Shown here piece after piece: positions 47,901-62,653 of a stretch of 64,000 nt of DNA (positions within the stretch are counted from its first letter, which is position 1; every line of letters starts with the position of its first letter). A model generated the notes under the pieces. That model was given only the letters and a program-made list of their open reading frames with translations. It was not told the origin of the DNA and ran no database searches. The stretch is from Perkinsus marinus ATCC 50983. Taxonomy: Eukaryota; Perkinsozoa; Perkinsida; Perkinsidae. The stretch lies in contig NW_003216498.1 in NCBI RefSeq assembly GCF_000006405.1, positions 726,851-790,850 on the forward strand, read 5' to 3'. The position numbers were made by a program, and so were the translations under genes.

Positions 47901-50900
47901 TCGCCTCGGGACCAAAGGCGATCCCTGCTTCCTTCGCTGGTTTCTCCAGGGCAGTACGGACCTGAACGACGTTCTCAAGCATCACACAGGGTTATATCCT
48001 GTCTCACTTGGTTGAGCTCGTCGGCTGCATATAGGTTGGGCACCTCCCCACTGGAGAGTATATTAGATACATCCTCCAAAAAGCTTTCATCGCAGATCTC
48101 AGTGTCGCTGAAGAGGAACGTCACGTTCTGTGCTTTCACCCCTGCCGTCTCATAGATGGCCTTGATGTCTTCGCGGAATCTACCATAACCCTCAAAGGCC
48201 ACAACACTCCGACTGCACTAGATACTTCTGATGATTATAGTTCTTGTTGATCTCTATCTGGGAGCACTTATACTCGGCGATATATGATGCCAGACGCGTC
48301 TGGCAGTGACGACCACTGCCACCAACCCCCACTAGCAAGGCATTGCCTCGAGGCATGCGTATTATCCTGAGCGAGAACGATTCTCGAAGACCCATACCGT
48401 GCGGAGTTAAAATATCTTCATCAAAACCTAGGCCGCAAGGACTGTTAACCAGGAGAGGCAACCCGCAAAGAATTACAAAGCCACCGCATTACGATAGCCG
48501 ATACACACAATCCTAACCTAAGAATCTTGAGGCAGTGCTCGATTGCATCCTTGAACAGCACTATGTCCATCGCTCTGCCTTTCATCTCGTCGTTGTAGTT
48601 CTCCAGTTTAGCTTCCATGAACAACTTCAACCCTTTCTTGTCCACCATTTGGTCGTATGGGGGGTCCTCCGCGTCGTGAGTCTTCAGATCAACTCCACCA
48701 AAAACAATGTCGTATACATGCTCATTGCGCTCGATGATCTGCGACAAGATATCATCCCGCACTGCATCAAGTAACAGCGTCCGACCTCTTTAACGCGGAC
48801 CTGCATAGTCTCATCCATCACAGTGTCGATCACTGAGATGAAGTTAGTTCTATCCTCCTCGCTAATGAGACGGTCCATGAAGACTCGGCAACACTCGTGT
48901 AGCCAAAGCCGCAGAAACTTATCCTTCTCGTCAAAGCACGCCGGTTTCGCCTACAAATACATTCCAACTCACACAAGCATTTTCTATTACCAAGTAAATT
49001 CCTTGGAAGACTTTGCTCACGTCTCGAAGGTTGAAGAGGTAATGACACTTACTCGGCGTTGGGAGGAACTTTTCCTGAAGTGCCAAGGAATCCCCCCCTG
49101 CGCCCCACGAACACCGTAGAAAGCCTACCTGGATGACTGTATACAGCGTCGTAGTAGCAGCAGTGATGGAGTCCGACATGCTCTTCAGGTCATCACGGAA
49201 GCCCGCTTCCAACTTGTGCGAGCACAGAGTTTGGAACACCAACTTCACTTGTGCGTCATTAGGATTCACCTGAGGATCTTTTTGCCACCACACCGTCTTG
49301 CAGATACACTCACCACGCAGAGTAGATTGAATCGACTCTGTAGCCGCCTCGATATAACAGCCCTGCCGCCTCCAGGTGGCCCCATGGCACCCAGCAACTG
49401 GATGTCCTGTATATACCGCAAGGTCTGCTTCTTCCGATCGTACCTGGACCAGTGTACGTACTCCTACCTGCCTTGAATCAGTACCAAGAGCCTACTACCA
49501 GCACTCGTAGTCCGTCCATTGACGCAGCAGCTCCAAAGGCGGCTGACTCCCAAATAGATCTTTCCTCGGCATATTCAAGTCGTCGACAAGTATGACCATC
49601 CTCCTGTTCATGGGCGGCCCAAACTTATTTTTAATTCTCTTCTCTACCCGGCCCTCTATTATGTCCTACATACCGCCGCTTTCAATCGCCGTGGCGGCCT
49701 CCCTACTACCTGGACCATAGCGCTGCTGGTCTGTGCACTGAGGTTGATGACCAGACTGCACCATTTGGATTTGTCTTCATTGCAGCCACTAAGCACCTGT
49801 ACTTCAGACCTTCCACCAAGTACTCACAGCTCCTACCTTACCTGCTGGGCCGCCACTGTCTTACCCGTACCAGTGTGCCCAACAAGCAGGACATGATGAT
49901 GATGGACTACTAGACTCGAGATGATATCACCGTGACGTAGTGTATCCGCAGTGGGGACTATAATCTTGTGGAAAGGCAGATCCCCAGGCCTGATAGAATT
50001 CCACTCACATCCATCTAGCATACAGGCTAGAAAAAAGGAAGTGCCCACTTGAAAGGATCCGGAAGACGATCTCTCCAAAGGTCAAACTCAGCCGTCTTCT
50101 CCACATTCCATAGTGCATAGTCGTAGACCGAATGCCCATGCGGGAAGATGCTATTATCGATCTGTCGCAACGACGCGTCCATCTCCGTTCGACTCTTCTC
50201 CGTCAAAGAGCCTCCCAGGGACCAAACAAGGCAGAAAACAAATACCTTCCAGAAGCGATCCGTTCAATCCGATACAACAATTTCGTTCCGACCTTCTCCA
50301 GAACATCGCTCGCCTTGTCCCCCATACTGTCGTATTTCAAGTTCATCCCAAAACATTCAAACAGGCGGCAGAGACTCATGACCTACCAGACAACGCGAAC
50401 ATCCATCGTAACTATCGGCTCGATTTACCCCATTGATCTCGCTGATTGGCACCAGCTCCAACAGCCCCTTCTTCGCTTGCAGAATCGTCGGTACCCACTT
50501 CTGGAACAGATCGCCCACCTCAGCCAGCCGTTCTGCAGGGAACTGAGCTGGCCTGGTCGAGCCCAACTTTTCCATCCACGAAGCAGAGTATGGCCTCCAA
50601 CCCAAGTCGTGCACGTCAAAATAGACCATGCCTATAGCAGATATGAACACACAACCAATCAAGGCAACGCTAGCCCCACCTGCACGGCTGACCGTTGCTG
50701 GTGAAGCTACGCTGAGATCCTCCACCTCGAAAAGCAATGACACTTGTGGCGGCATCGATATACGATCACCATTGATCAGCGTGAGGACCTAGGCAGCAAC
50801 AACAGCTGCTACTGCCGCTGCTGGTAAAAAGTCCCTCCCTCACCTTGTTATCATCTAGCACAGTATTCATACTCTCAATCCACAACGTATCCACAGGACC

Positions 50901-53900
50901 GTCCAGGACTATCCATTTGTCATCCGACTTCTCATCCTACACCAACGGCAGCAGCAACCAATCCGTGACCTGACTATCAGCGAACGGCCCACCTGACAAG
51001 CTTGTCGCATCAACGTCGAGAAGACCCCATCGGTCCACTCCATGGTGGTAAGGTCGTAGGCGCCGTACAACTCGTCCATTGTTATTGACTTTGGATTCAA
51101 TACGTAATACAAGACTTTGTCATACCCAGCGACATTACGTTTACACAGCCTCGTCTTCGTCTCGGCCAACACCTACCGCTCCACCATCACATCGTCGTCG
51201 TCTGACTACCTCGGCTATCAAGCTCACCTTCCAGGCCGTGCTCTTCCCCCCTAGGCTCGCTCCCACCAACATATTGCCGTGCCGCGTTATCTTCGTCTCG
51301 TACGTGTGTATTACCTGAGACCAACGAATAACAACGTGAGTTACTCATCGTCTACCTTGTGAACCGCATGGTCCGTTGGTTGCAACTTGTAATCTAATAA
51401 GACCTCCTTTATGCATTTCTCTAGATCACCATAATCCGGATCGGGAAGCTCCAGGCCAGGGAAAAGATCCCCCAACAGCGCAGCGTACAGAGGCTTATCC
51501 TAAGACAGCGAACACCTCCACTTCAACGTCGACCCAACATACCTGGGAAACCCATTTGGGAGCGTTCATATCATTGATAGCTCTCATGAGGATGGCGGCC
51601 TCGTCCATCTCCGGCTCATTACGCTTCAGAGCCCCTGCACAGTTGAGGACACTCTTGATGCTCCTCAAGCCGAAGTCATAGTGATCCTAAGGCAATGCAA
51701 ACGAATTCACATCCAACCACCACCTCGCAGTTTTGTCAATCCACCAAACCGGTCGAGTCCAACCTCATATCACTTATTTGCGAGAGCGGAATGATAGACC
51801 AATAGACGAGTACCTGTTTGCTCATCTGCTGCACCATCATTGTGTACAGCGTGACCATCTTCTTAGCCAGCGGTTTGAAGTCCATAAACCCTTCGGACAC
51901 CAGCATAATCTCAGCTATCATCGCCAAGTCCGGTACCTGAACGATTCACCACTTCCCTCCCCTTCCACCGCAAGCTACTCACCATCATCGCCACAGGTCT
52001 GAATAGACTCTTCAGGTTGTCCGGCAGTTCACTACGACCCGCGTATCCTGGATTCATCGTGATGAAGACAGCGCAACTCTTATCCAGTCGAATGACGTTC
52101 TCCTCGAACATGAAGGTCTCTCTCTCCTCACGAAGTGCGGTCTGAAATGCGACACCATCATCAACCATCCAACAACATACATGCCGACCTGAATGCAGAG
52201 GATCTGTGCTGCTACCACCGATAAAACCTCCACTTCGATACGATTGAACTCATCAAAACACCCCCAAGCCCCTGCCTGGGCCAGCCCGCTGAACATTCTT
52301 CCCAGAGACTTGTAGTCAAGCCCATCACTGCAGTTGAAGACTATAACGTACTTCGCCATACCCTTACCCAAGTCCTTCACCGACTCTGTTTTACCCGTCC
52401 CGGCCGGACCCTGAGGAGCTCCGCCCCTCTTCAGGTGCATCGCTGTCGTCAGCGTCATATAGCAACGGTCAGTCATAGGCGTGATCACAAGCCGGCCGTT
52501 GTTCCCCTGATACTCGTACCCATATGGGTTCATCGTGTTAGTCTGCAAAACGACACATGATAGGGTCGAACCCGTCTTCTTTTCCTGGCCAGTCAGATCT
52601 TCCATCCCCGTAGCCATAACCGCATCTTCCCCACCAACCATAGGCTCTATCAGCTCGAATCTCAGCTGAGACAACCAGTCGAAGTGCTGCGGAGACTCGC
52701 ATTTCAGCACTATGAGCCTCTCCTGGACATCCCGAGCGTGGACCTCGATGGTGATCAGAGCCACCACCTTGTTCCTGTCCACCTTACCCAACGGTTTCCT
52801 TATCATATCTGTCAACTTCGCTATGGTCCTCGTCTGCCGCCTCCTGCACATCCTCATCGCCTTCTTGTTACCCTCAGCTACCTTGGCCAGCGCATTCTGG
52901 CAAGCCGTCGTCCAAGATATTTGCCCAGCCGTGATGAGCAACTGCCCGGGATACTTGAGCACCCACTTGTCCTTCTTCATCCCCTTCGATCTATTCGCCT
53001 CCTCACACGACCTCAACAGCTTCCTCAACGTACTCCTCATTCTCCTCTCCACCTGCACTAACCATCCCTCTACTGGAGGGTCCAGTATCACAGGCTTGGA
53101 GAAAGGCACTTTCTCCCCATCCGGAGATATCATCCCCACCGCCTCACAAACCGTTCTTTCCTCTCGCTGAGTCTTCACCAAATCGAGTACCTTAATACCT
53201 TCAAAGCACTTCTTGATATGCTTCTGAACCAACTCTGGCTCCTTAGCTTGGCCCAGTATCTCCAGCAGATCATCATTGGACAAGAAGTAGAACCTCGGGA
53301 ACAGCATCCTCTTCCTTTCGAGATAGTCATCCAAAGCCTTTTGAATCCTCTCCAGCTTCTCCATATAAGAACTCAGACTCTCCAGCATCTCCCCGCAGTT
53401 ATCCCCCGCACACGACTCGACCGCATTCGGATGATCATAAATGCTTCTCAACATCTTCGGGAATCCATCATTCACATCATCGAACCAAGCGCTCTCCGTT
53501 GGCAGATGCGGTCTTATATCGTCGCTCCCCACGAAGATATTCTCGAGATACATCCAAGCACGTTGTACCGCAAGGATGTTTTCCACTACTTCGCTCACAC
53601 TGGCAAGCATCTTCTCCCACTTGTCAACCTTCTCGGCGAAGGGTAGATAGAACTGTGAGCTCTTCATATCAGATAGTTTCAGAATATGCTCCTCCAAGGC
53701 TTGGAACAGCTCCTCGGTACCTACAGCACGTTAATATACAGTTGAACTGCGCCTCAAAAGCGCAAGATGCCACCAAAGGAAGCTTAGTCACATCTACTAG
53801 GCAATCGATCCCATCCACAGCAATACCATCAGAGGATGGACAACGTGAGGAGAGGTGGGCCCTTCACACAACTGATATGCCTACTCCTGATCTTCACGTA

Positions 53901-56900
53901 ATGCTGCTTGTAGTCCATCATCTCGATCTCCATAGTCGCCCACACTCCTTCGATCATCTCCAGACCTGACTCTATCTCATACTGCTTCCTCGCCTCGTCC
54001 GCCAGCCTAGCGATAAGCTCCGAATGCTTGGGTAACTCAAGCTCGAAGACCTGATATAAGAGTCATACCATAGCCCCCGTCTGAGGTCCGCGCCACCTTC
54101 CCCAGAGTAAAATCCCCAGCGTGGGGATCGAACTCGCAACCTATTTCCTCCATTATAGCCTTCCAATGCCGAGGTCGCATCGCATCCAACCTGAACGCCG
54201 AATACCATCCTACTCTGCATGGTTCAGGGTCTACCTCAGATTTGTTATCAATGGCATAGCCAAACGGAACTCGTCGATCCCCTTCTTGAGATCTGCCACA
54301 CATTCCAGTTACCCATAGTCCCCCTCAACTTCACGCACTGAACAGTAAGGAGGAGGAGGTGTACAATAGCACTACACCTCAGACTGATCAGTCGCACTGA
54401 TACTACTTTCTTCTGATAGCCAGCAGCCATCGTGTCCAAGTTCTCCACTACAAAACACTCAGCCATGAACCGCAGTGGTATCTCACGTCAAGGTCTCGAA
54501 ATTGAACCCTCGTGATCTCCTCCAGCTGTTCGTCCCAGTCAGCACGATACCCCCATATAGTCCTCAAAGACTCCAACTTTTCACCAACCTTCTCTATTTC
54601 CTTGTAAGACGCCGCCTAAACCGTTCCTCAATCTACCCCTCACATACCCCCGCCAGTCAACGTACATCCATTTTGAATAACTCGAGATTAGGTCGGAAGT
54701 CAACTTCCTGCTTCCGCTTGCGCTCAAGCTCCTTCGTGAACTCCTCCAAAAGGCCCCTTGCCTCCGAGACGCTGATATCATCCGAAGAGAACGGAGCCTG
54801 GAGGATCGATCAGCACCCTTGATAAAACACAACTGATTCCCTACCCGTTTATTGAAGTCTTCAAAGAGTCCCTTGACCGACGTGGAAAAGGCCTGCAGCT
54901 CATTTTCCAGCTTCACCTTCATCACCTTCTTGCTCTTGGACAGTATCTAATACACCCACTCAGGCTTATCGTCACCCTAACTCCTCCAGGGATCACCTCC
55001 CCTGCCTCGACCAGATTGTCCTTAAAGTTCTCAAGGCGTGGCCTCATCGACATTTTACGAGCTGTTTCAACATCACTCGTCGCGACATCAAAGTCGGCTA
55101 ACGCTTGGTACCTTCAAACAACGTATGTTCTCAAAGCAACAGACTAGCTTCCATAATGCCAGCACTTCCAGCCGTACCATCAAGGATAACGGGCCTCCCA
55201 TTACACCAGTGAATGATCCACTGATTCCAACACTCATTCGGCACACTGTGAGATATTCCCAGCAGGATGAGTACAGTAAGTAGATGAGATGGTCGCTACT
55301 CGGGTACTCACATATCTTCAACAGGTTTGATCCTGTCGTCCATGTTTCCAATGTCATTCGAGCAAGTGTCCAGTAGATGTATCCGCTCCCGAAGCTGATC
55401 GAAATTCCGGGGGGTAGAGAGTAGAATCTTACTATTGCTAGTAAAGTACCTGAATAAAAGGACGACTAACAATTACCACAGTGGTGATTGGTGACACCAC
55501 CAATCTAATCGTGGATTCACTACTCCGAATCCCAGACAAAACCTCAACGGAAAAAGAACCAAAGCTTACTCTACTTCGACGGAGTGAACACCCCTCACCC
55601 GAGTATAGAGTCCAGCTGCTGCTTAGCCCTGTCATGGAGCAGGTCCGTAAGCTTCTCGCGCCACTGCTGACAATGCTTGATAAGCTCGTTTTTGAGTTGA
55701 GAGAAATCGGCGTGGATGAAGTCGATGATAACTTTGTATTCTTCTTGCTGTATATCCAACTGTAAACGCTTATACCTGAAGTTGGATCAACATGAGGGTC
55801 AATGACATACGCGGTGCGGAGGAGGAACGAAAACAGCAAGTCAAGATCCATGAGCACGCTCACTGCCGATAAGCATCATTGCAATAGAGAGGGACAGCCT
55901 TACTCACTTTTGGATATCTTCACCCACCACACTAAGAGGCCTCTCAGTCTTTGCATATCGGCGTAAGAATGTATCCTTATCCTCACTAACGATGGGTTGG
56001 TACGTCGTACTCCACCACTTCAATTTATCCTCAAGCTTAATGGCACACCGATTGAAGCCCCTCAAGATCTCCTTCACATACCTGCTCAATCCAAACAGTA
56101 ACCACTAGCCTGTCACTACACCCACCCTACTTGATAACACACTCATCATCCTTAGATATATCCTCGAAGTACGATCCCCTGCCGACCAGAGTCTCCTCGA
56201 AAGCCGCATCCTGAACCACGACAAGGCTCAGTGCTCCCCCTCGTGAGCTGCACCCACATCTTCAGCCGTCGGGATGTATATAGTTGCTGCCGCTTGGACA
56301 TTTCCTTGACTTAACAACTGCTCTTTCCTTTCGATATCTCGAGCGACCTACCGCGATCAAATTCACGATCCACAGAAGTCAGTAAAGCATTCACATCACG
56401 AGTAAGATAAGATTTGACGACACTGTTAAGAGGATAGGCAAGCCCGTCACCTTCTCCTTCCTGAAGTGCCTCGGTAATCTGACTATAACAGTCAAAGTCG
56501 TTGTCATATCCCGGCACACCTGACCAAAGTCTTCCCAGTGCAACCACTTCAAAGGGAACCCACATTCTGCAACAACTCCTTCAGCTCATTTACAGTCGGA
56601 TCAAAGTCCATATGATGCCCCACCAGCGTGGCGAAGAGCTTAAATAGCGGCTTCACTTCAGTCTTGCCATCACCATTCAAGGCTTGGCTCAAATCCCGAA
56701 GGCTGTTCTTCATGGACCGCTTCAGAGCTTCCAGAATACGCTCGTCAATCGAGTCCACATACCGTCGCCACTCTTTCTGGATCTCCGCTGGGTGCGCCTG
56801 AGCAATCACTCAAGTAACCTCAACGATACCAATGTCAAGGCACCAACACCGCAGTCGTCACAAGGATATTCTACTACTAGCACAATTCAACTAACCCAGG

Positions 56901-59900
56901 CTGTCGGCTGTCGCTACCTCAAAGAACTGATATGTCCTCATGAGAAGGTCCGTAATGCGCTGATGATGTTGAGTGAGGTATTCCTCGATATGATTCTTGT
57001 AGCCAGCCTGCATCTCCTTGAACTGGGCCGCGTGATAGATACCCTTCTCAATCCTTATCAACAGCTTCGTCTCAATAGCCATGCATGCCTCTTTGATCTT
57101 CATGTCGTTCGCCTTGTACTGCCTCACTATTTCATACAACTTCGAGCACTCTCGACATGCGTCCCGTACGAAGAACTCCTTTATACCCGCTGAAGTCCAA
57201 GTATACCTACCACAACGTCAACAACAACACCACCACTCGTCGGCTCCATCCTACTTCTGCAAACCCGGTGCTACTCTCCTATCTAAGTTCTTCAAGTGCT
57301 GCGCAAACAGCCTCCTCTCCACAGGCGACAAAGCATCAATAATCTCGTTATACTCTCTCACAACCCGCATCACATGCTCACGCACGACCCTCATATGCTC
57401 CCTATGAGTCCCCAAGTCGTGCGCCGAGTACGGTACCACGATACCTATCACCACGCTAGAGCAATAGCAACATGCATACCTACCCGATCCCTGTATCTTC
57501 TCCCAACAGTAGACTTCCCTAAGCACCCGCAAGAGGCCCTTATCGAAGTTATTCTCAATATGGTATCCCCGTGGACCGGTCCTCGCCGAGGCAGCCACGT
57601 TGCGACCGCCATCCGACCTGCACGAGCCCTAACGGAGGTCCATCCCCGACCCCAACCCATCGCACCGGTTCAAGAGGTTCTGCATCAACCTTTTCGGGAG
57701 GTCCTCTTCCCCTAGAGACCTCAAATCATTTTGCCACTCGGTGAAAGTCTACCAAGAACATCATCAGCGTCATAGTTCCCGTCCGCCTCCATCTCACCTG
57801 CACTGCGAATCCTTCCAGCAGAATACACAAGTTGTGGTAACCGTCACGCGCCATTGCTTGCTCCCTCGATGGATACAGCACTCCTGCTTCGATCAACTCC
57901 AGCATGACCTAGTCCAGCAAGAGAAAGAATATTCCTCAGCGGAGCGAAGCTGTAGACAACATCCCACCTCCCATTGCCGCTGTATTCTCAATGCAATGCC
58001 CTTAGCCCACATCGCCTGACCCGCGAACGGGGGATGCTCCGCTGCGACCGGCAACTGAGGTTTTCTTCTAAACTGCTCAAACTCCCTCTTGATGCCAGCC
58101 AGTTCACCAAGGAAAAGGCCATACCTGCGACGCCGGCGACCAATGTTAGAATATGTGCTCAGGTTCATCAGCCGCTGAGCTCGGAAAATTCCCCCACAAC
58201 GTTATGAAGAGTTATCCATGATTTGTAACAACACCAATAGGAGTTTCCCTAGTTTCTTATACGCTCACCAACACTAGCCGATCGTCCTGGAGATCTCCGC
58301 TTACACGTTAGATGACTTCTTCTGGACAAAAGTCACCACTCGCTCTCGCTTCGCCAGGACGTAAAAGTTCATGAGCAAATCACATGCTGCCCCCACCGTT
58401 GATACGTTATCAAAGGCGGAGTTGATCACGTTAATGTACATGACCTTTATAGAGCATCTACTACAATTCCAAATTCACCACAGACCAACCTCAAGATCCT
58501 TGATCTGCTGCTTCAGCGTGCCATAGTCCTCATGCCACTTCCCCGCCTTTACATCAAGTATATCATAATCAGCTATCCACAGTCGATCGGCATGCCGTAA
58601 GAATGTGAGTTCGATTTCACTCAAACTTCTGGTGACATCCTCGGCCTTGGTACCTTCAACAACACATATACATGCCGCCACCCAACCCACCACCAACCTG
58701 TGAAAACTGGATACTCTCCCCCTAGACTCGAAATCGCAAACTGCTCCCGGGCGACGCAAAGATCTGTGAGATCAGCACATCGCTGGACGAATGCGTCAAC
58801 CTGAGAAGCCCCGAGAAATCCACAATCAACCCCGGCCAACTCCCCCAAGGCACCTGTGCGAAAATGGAACCGTGTGGGAAATCCCAAGGCTTCGCCGTCT
58901 TGTCCGCTGCAATGAGCCTCGACACACACATGTAGCCCTCTTGAAAGGCCTTGCAGCATCGTATACAGTCCGACAACACTTTCTTCACTTCCTCAATTCC
59001 AGCACCTACCCAACGCCCTACCGACCCCCCCCCTAGCACACAGCCCTACCCTGGAATATCCTCTCCACAGTTATCCACTGCTGGCAGCGGTATATCACCT
59101 CGTTACTGACCTTTCTCAGCAGGCCAATGATCCGATCAGTCGTGTTATAGTAGGTGCTCATGGACCACACCAGACGCACGCAGTTGAGGATCTTCGGCAA
59201 CAGCGCTGTCAACTCCGCCGGGCCAGCTTCAGCCAACTCCAGACATGGCTCCTTCAGGACCTGAGCCGCCACAACATGGGGCCATTCCCATACTCCCAAC
59301 CTACAGACAGGAACTTGAGGTTATCCCGTGCTTCGATGCTGCCCTGATTAATGCTGTCCTCCAACGACTTGAACTGCGTCAAGTAGGGGCTCTTCGCCGC
59401 CTCCAACACTTTCAGAACTTGCTGTAGCTCCGCTGACTTCAGCTGGCCATTCAACTCAGACAGATCCACATCGCGCATCGCCCACATTTCTATTTCGCTC
59501 AGCGGACCTACCAACCCATCATCAGCTCTACGATGGGCCTCATCACCCACCTTGCTTAGACGGGTCCGGAGTGTCGCCAGTGAGGGCCTCCGAGGACACC
59601 CCCTGACCACTGGTGACATCTTTGATCTGTCGGGTCTGCCGGGGGACTATAACACAGCAGCGGAGAGACACCCAACCATACCCAGTGTATGAGGCAGCTC
59701 TCCAATCGCTGCACAAGATCCTTATCCTTACTCACAGCCTCAGTATCCTCCAAGTCGTCAACAGGCACATACAGCACCGTCGTACCCTTAGCGAGGTTGG
59801 CCGCTTCCACACTGGCCGCTATGAACCGTTGAAACTGACAAAAGAGCAATACCAACTGAGAGCGGCAATTCACATGCCTGAGCACGGTCATGCCGAACCC

Positions 59901-60900
59901 TTACCTCCTCCGTAAACTCCCTTCTGACGTTATCCGGCCAGCCCAAGTCACGAGTAGTCATCGGAGCATAGATGGAGTTGAATAACAGCATCGGACCATC
60001 GCGTAGAATATCACCCCTCACCACAGTAAACATCACAACCTCCTGCATAAGCCCCTCCGCTCAGCAGCTACCCAACCAAAACCTCATTTCTTACCCCTAT
60101 ATTATCCTTCGTACACGCAGTAGGAGTGCGCTTATAGAAAGCAGCGAACTCCCTCACTCGACCCGAATGGATAGCCTTGGGCAAACGGCCAGCGACAGTC
60201 GCTTTGGACTCGGATTTCCCTGACCGTCAAACTCATGCATCTCCAAGGAGTCTATTCCCTCACGAGTGTGCTTAAAGACCTTCAACGTGCCGTCCTCCTT
60301 TTGCCACAGACAAATGCTGGCAGCATCGGGGTTGATGGCCCAGTCGAGGCACTTCTTCGCTACGTGGTCGGTCCAGTGCTCTGCAGTGACACCTGAAACG
60401 ACGACTCTTCCCGTCAACAGCAGCCAAGACACACTCATCACCTGGTAGCTGCAACCTTGCCTGAAACCACGCAGTGCAGAAGGCTACGTCAAGAGCCGCA
60501 CCTTGCGAGCTGTCTATGGTCATACTAATACCCCTACTCCCACGGATTGACTAATTGACCAACAACTCAACACAGCCAATACTGGATGATGAACAACATA
60601 CATACATCATCATCACCGAACCCCTTGGGCATCTCAGATCGAAACATGTCTTAGTGCGTTGAACATAATATACGGGAATCTCGCCTTCTACGTCGGAAGT
60701 CTTCAGCAGCATCAGCCGTCGCCTTCGCCCTGACACTCACTACCTGGAACATATTGATACTGCAGAAAAGCTCAACTCCGAGAGAGTCCAAATCACAGGA
60801 TATCGCCTGGTCGAGCTTCACCCCGGAAGGGAGGAATCTAAAACGGCCGCGCACTGCGAAGATTCTTAAAATATCTTCGAATTTTCGCCCGCCATGATAG
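41931..60900 (-). CDS. Axonemal dynein heavy chain (single-headed inner-arm type)
   Basis: The motor subunit that drives flagellar beating. About 19 kb of minus strand with many introns encodes a full heavy chain. The tail runs from [20 protein letters not shown] (60840) through [12 protein letters not shown] (60100). The linker leads to [20 protein letters not shown] (52500). AAA1 has GPAGTGKTE (52388-52411) and CFDEFNR (about 52240-52262). AAA2 has GASLGGKS (51241-51268) and [13 protein letters not shown] (50880), with [15 protein letters not shown] (51100). AAA3 has GHTGTGKT (49858-49882) and AAA4 GVGGSGR (about 48320-48340). The microtubule-binding stalk is at 46550-46870 between coiled coils. 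AAA5 has [17 protein letters not shown] (45660), and the C-terminus [15 protein letters not shown] lies near 42220. TMDELYG and the ending resemble DNAH3/7/12-type inner-arm chains. The start codon is not settled (60850-60960). Confidence 0.9.
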
Positions 60901-61121
60901 CGCCATCATTCGTAGTGAGTTGAGACCCCATCTCCCAGCTCCACCCTATTGACAATTGCACAACACCTTCCAGCACTGGTAAATTCGGCGACAACATGCG
61001 ATAATGCTATCAATGATATTACGATAGTGTTTACAGGCAAGCCACGCTTTCGTCAGCGATTGGTAAACGACTACCAGCAGCAGGACCACGATCCATCACC
61101 AGCAGCTCCCCCCGGACCCTC

Positions 61122-62017
61122 CTACCTCAGTAAGCGTGGTATAGCACCAGTTTCCATGGCAGTGACGAAGGCATCCATCCTCCTAGCCTTCTCTACTGCC
61201 ACCAGTTCCCTCAGACTATCCACCCTAGCCACCTCTCTATGCTGCCGCTGCTCCTCTCTACTCTCTACACTCGTCGCCTGACATATACCAATCACACTAC
61301 CTCAAGGTGATCACTGCAATAAGAGTGTATAAGAAATATCAATTCACCAAGCGATACCAGAATGCGGTAGACTTAATCCACTATCGAGAGCGGGCCTCCT
61401 CCTTACCCCGACATTACCCTTCTCCTCGCCTTACTACCCAACCCCTCCAACTGCCTCCTCCTACCCTCTGCCCGCCCTTCAATACACCTCCGCCGCATCT
61501 CCTTATAACCCCTCATCACTTCTCGCTGAACCTCCTCCTCCACCCTCAACTGCTCTGCCGACTTCACCACCGACTCCGTTTCTCGCAAGAACCAGTTCTA
61601 AAACGTCACGTTGGTCGCCCATATATCAGCGAACAGGCGGCCTCCTTCCAGTGATGAACCCCACCTGGTGTCGAGCCGTGATCTTGATCTCGCGGCAACG
61701 ATCCTTATAATCGTTCTCCAATGCTTTCAACCTCCTCTCTCGAGCCCTTACCACACCTTCAGCTAATCGCCCTTGTCTACACCTATCCCTCCTAGCAGCC
61801 GCACACTCCTCTAACATCTAAGCTCACAAGGTCATCAATCGATCCTCCTTAACCGCATCAGTACCTTCCTAGCCTCCTGCTCCTTCTCAAGACGCTCCCT
61901 CTCCCTCCTCCTCATCTCAGCCTCCCTCCGCCGTACATTACCCTCCCGCACTGCGTCGATGTGACTCCACTCACGATGACGAGGAGGCTCCCGAACAGAG
62001 GATGAGGACCCCGACAT
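61122..62017 (-). CDS. Charged coiled-coil protein of unknown function
   Basis: Four phase-0 exons, 61865-62017, 61665-61817, 61418-61597 and 61122-61277, give 213 residues from MSGSSSSVREPPRHREWSHI to AMETGAIPRLLR and stop. Nearly the whole protein is Arg/Glu-rich helix (for example RREAEMRRRERERLEKEQEA), predicted coiled coil, with no signal peptide or membrane segment. Introns are 47, 67 and 140 nt. It lies immediately upstream of the dynein heavy chain on the same strand; short Arg/Glu-rich helical proteins are common in axonemes and basal bodies, but the link here is only positional. No named family recognised. Confidence 0.75.
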
Positions 62018-62653
62018 TAGCCCAACTCAAAAAAGCGTATTTTTCCTCAGGCAAGTTCGGAAATTCCACGCAGTGTTTCACAACGGAATTCCAACAAGGT
62101 TTAGTGACGGCTCCCAAATACTACGTGGAAAATACACCCGTACGCAACACCCAAGGCAACGCTCCTCTTCCAATACAGCTTATCCAAACTCCGTTCACTT
62201 ATAGTGACAATACTAATATCCAAAAATCACAGAATTGTATTTTTACCGTAGTGGTTGTGATAGCGGCAATAGAGCGATCATCCCGAGCTCCTCGAGAGCT
62301 TAGATAAAACACCTTCCCTCCACAATGATCAACCATACAAGGCAGATGATATAACTACAATGATAATAATGAAAAATTCGTACAGGCAAGATAGGAAGTT
62401 AGTGCGACAAAATGATACGAATCGCCGCAGACAGGGGCAATGATGAAGACCAGTGCAGAGGCAGCTGATGATGATGGTGGTGATGAACTTACTCGTGATC
62501 ACCTATACACACCCATCTTAATGCATCCAACACTACTACTACGGTATCTCTAATACTGTCAAAAAATTCCCAGAGTTCTTCGACGAGGCTCTACAGCTTT
62601 CGCCCTTTCACTTTCAACATCATCATCATCTCCTCGTAGGCGGATGATGGAAA
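62018..62653. other. Intergenic, no gene recognised
   Basis: About 640 bp between two minus-strand genes, with a plus-strand frame (62002-62307) that overlaps the coiled-coil gene start and has no motif. Repeated GATGAT/CATCAT triplets occur near 62460-62630. Confidence 0.5.

Noticed and set aside
53218-53969. Long plus-strand frames within 43-60 kb
   Set aside because: They are antisense shadows of dynein heavy chain exons, whose motifs (P-loops, stalk, C-terminus) are all on the minus strand.
62002-62307. 101-codon plus-strand frame overlapping the coiled-coil gene start
   Set aside because: It begins antisense to a well-supported exon and has no motif or homology that I recognise.
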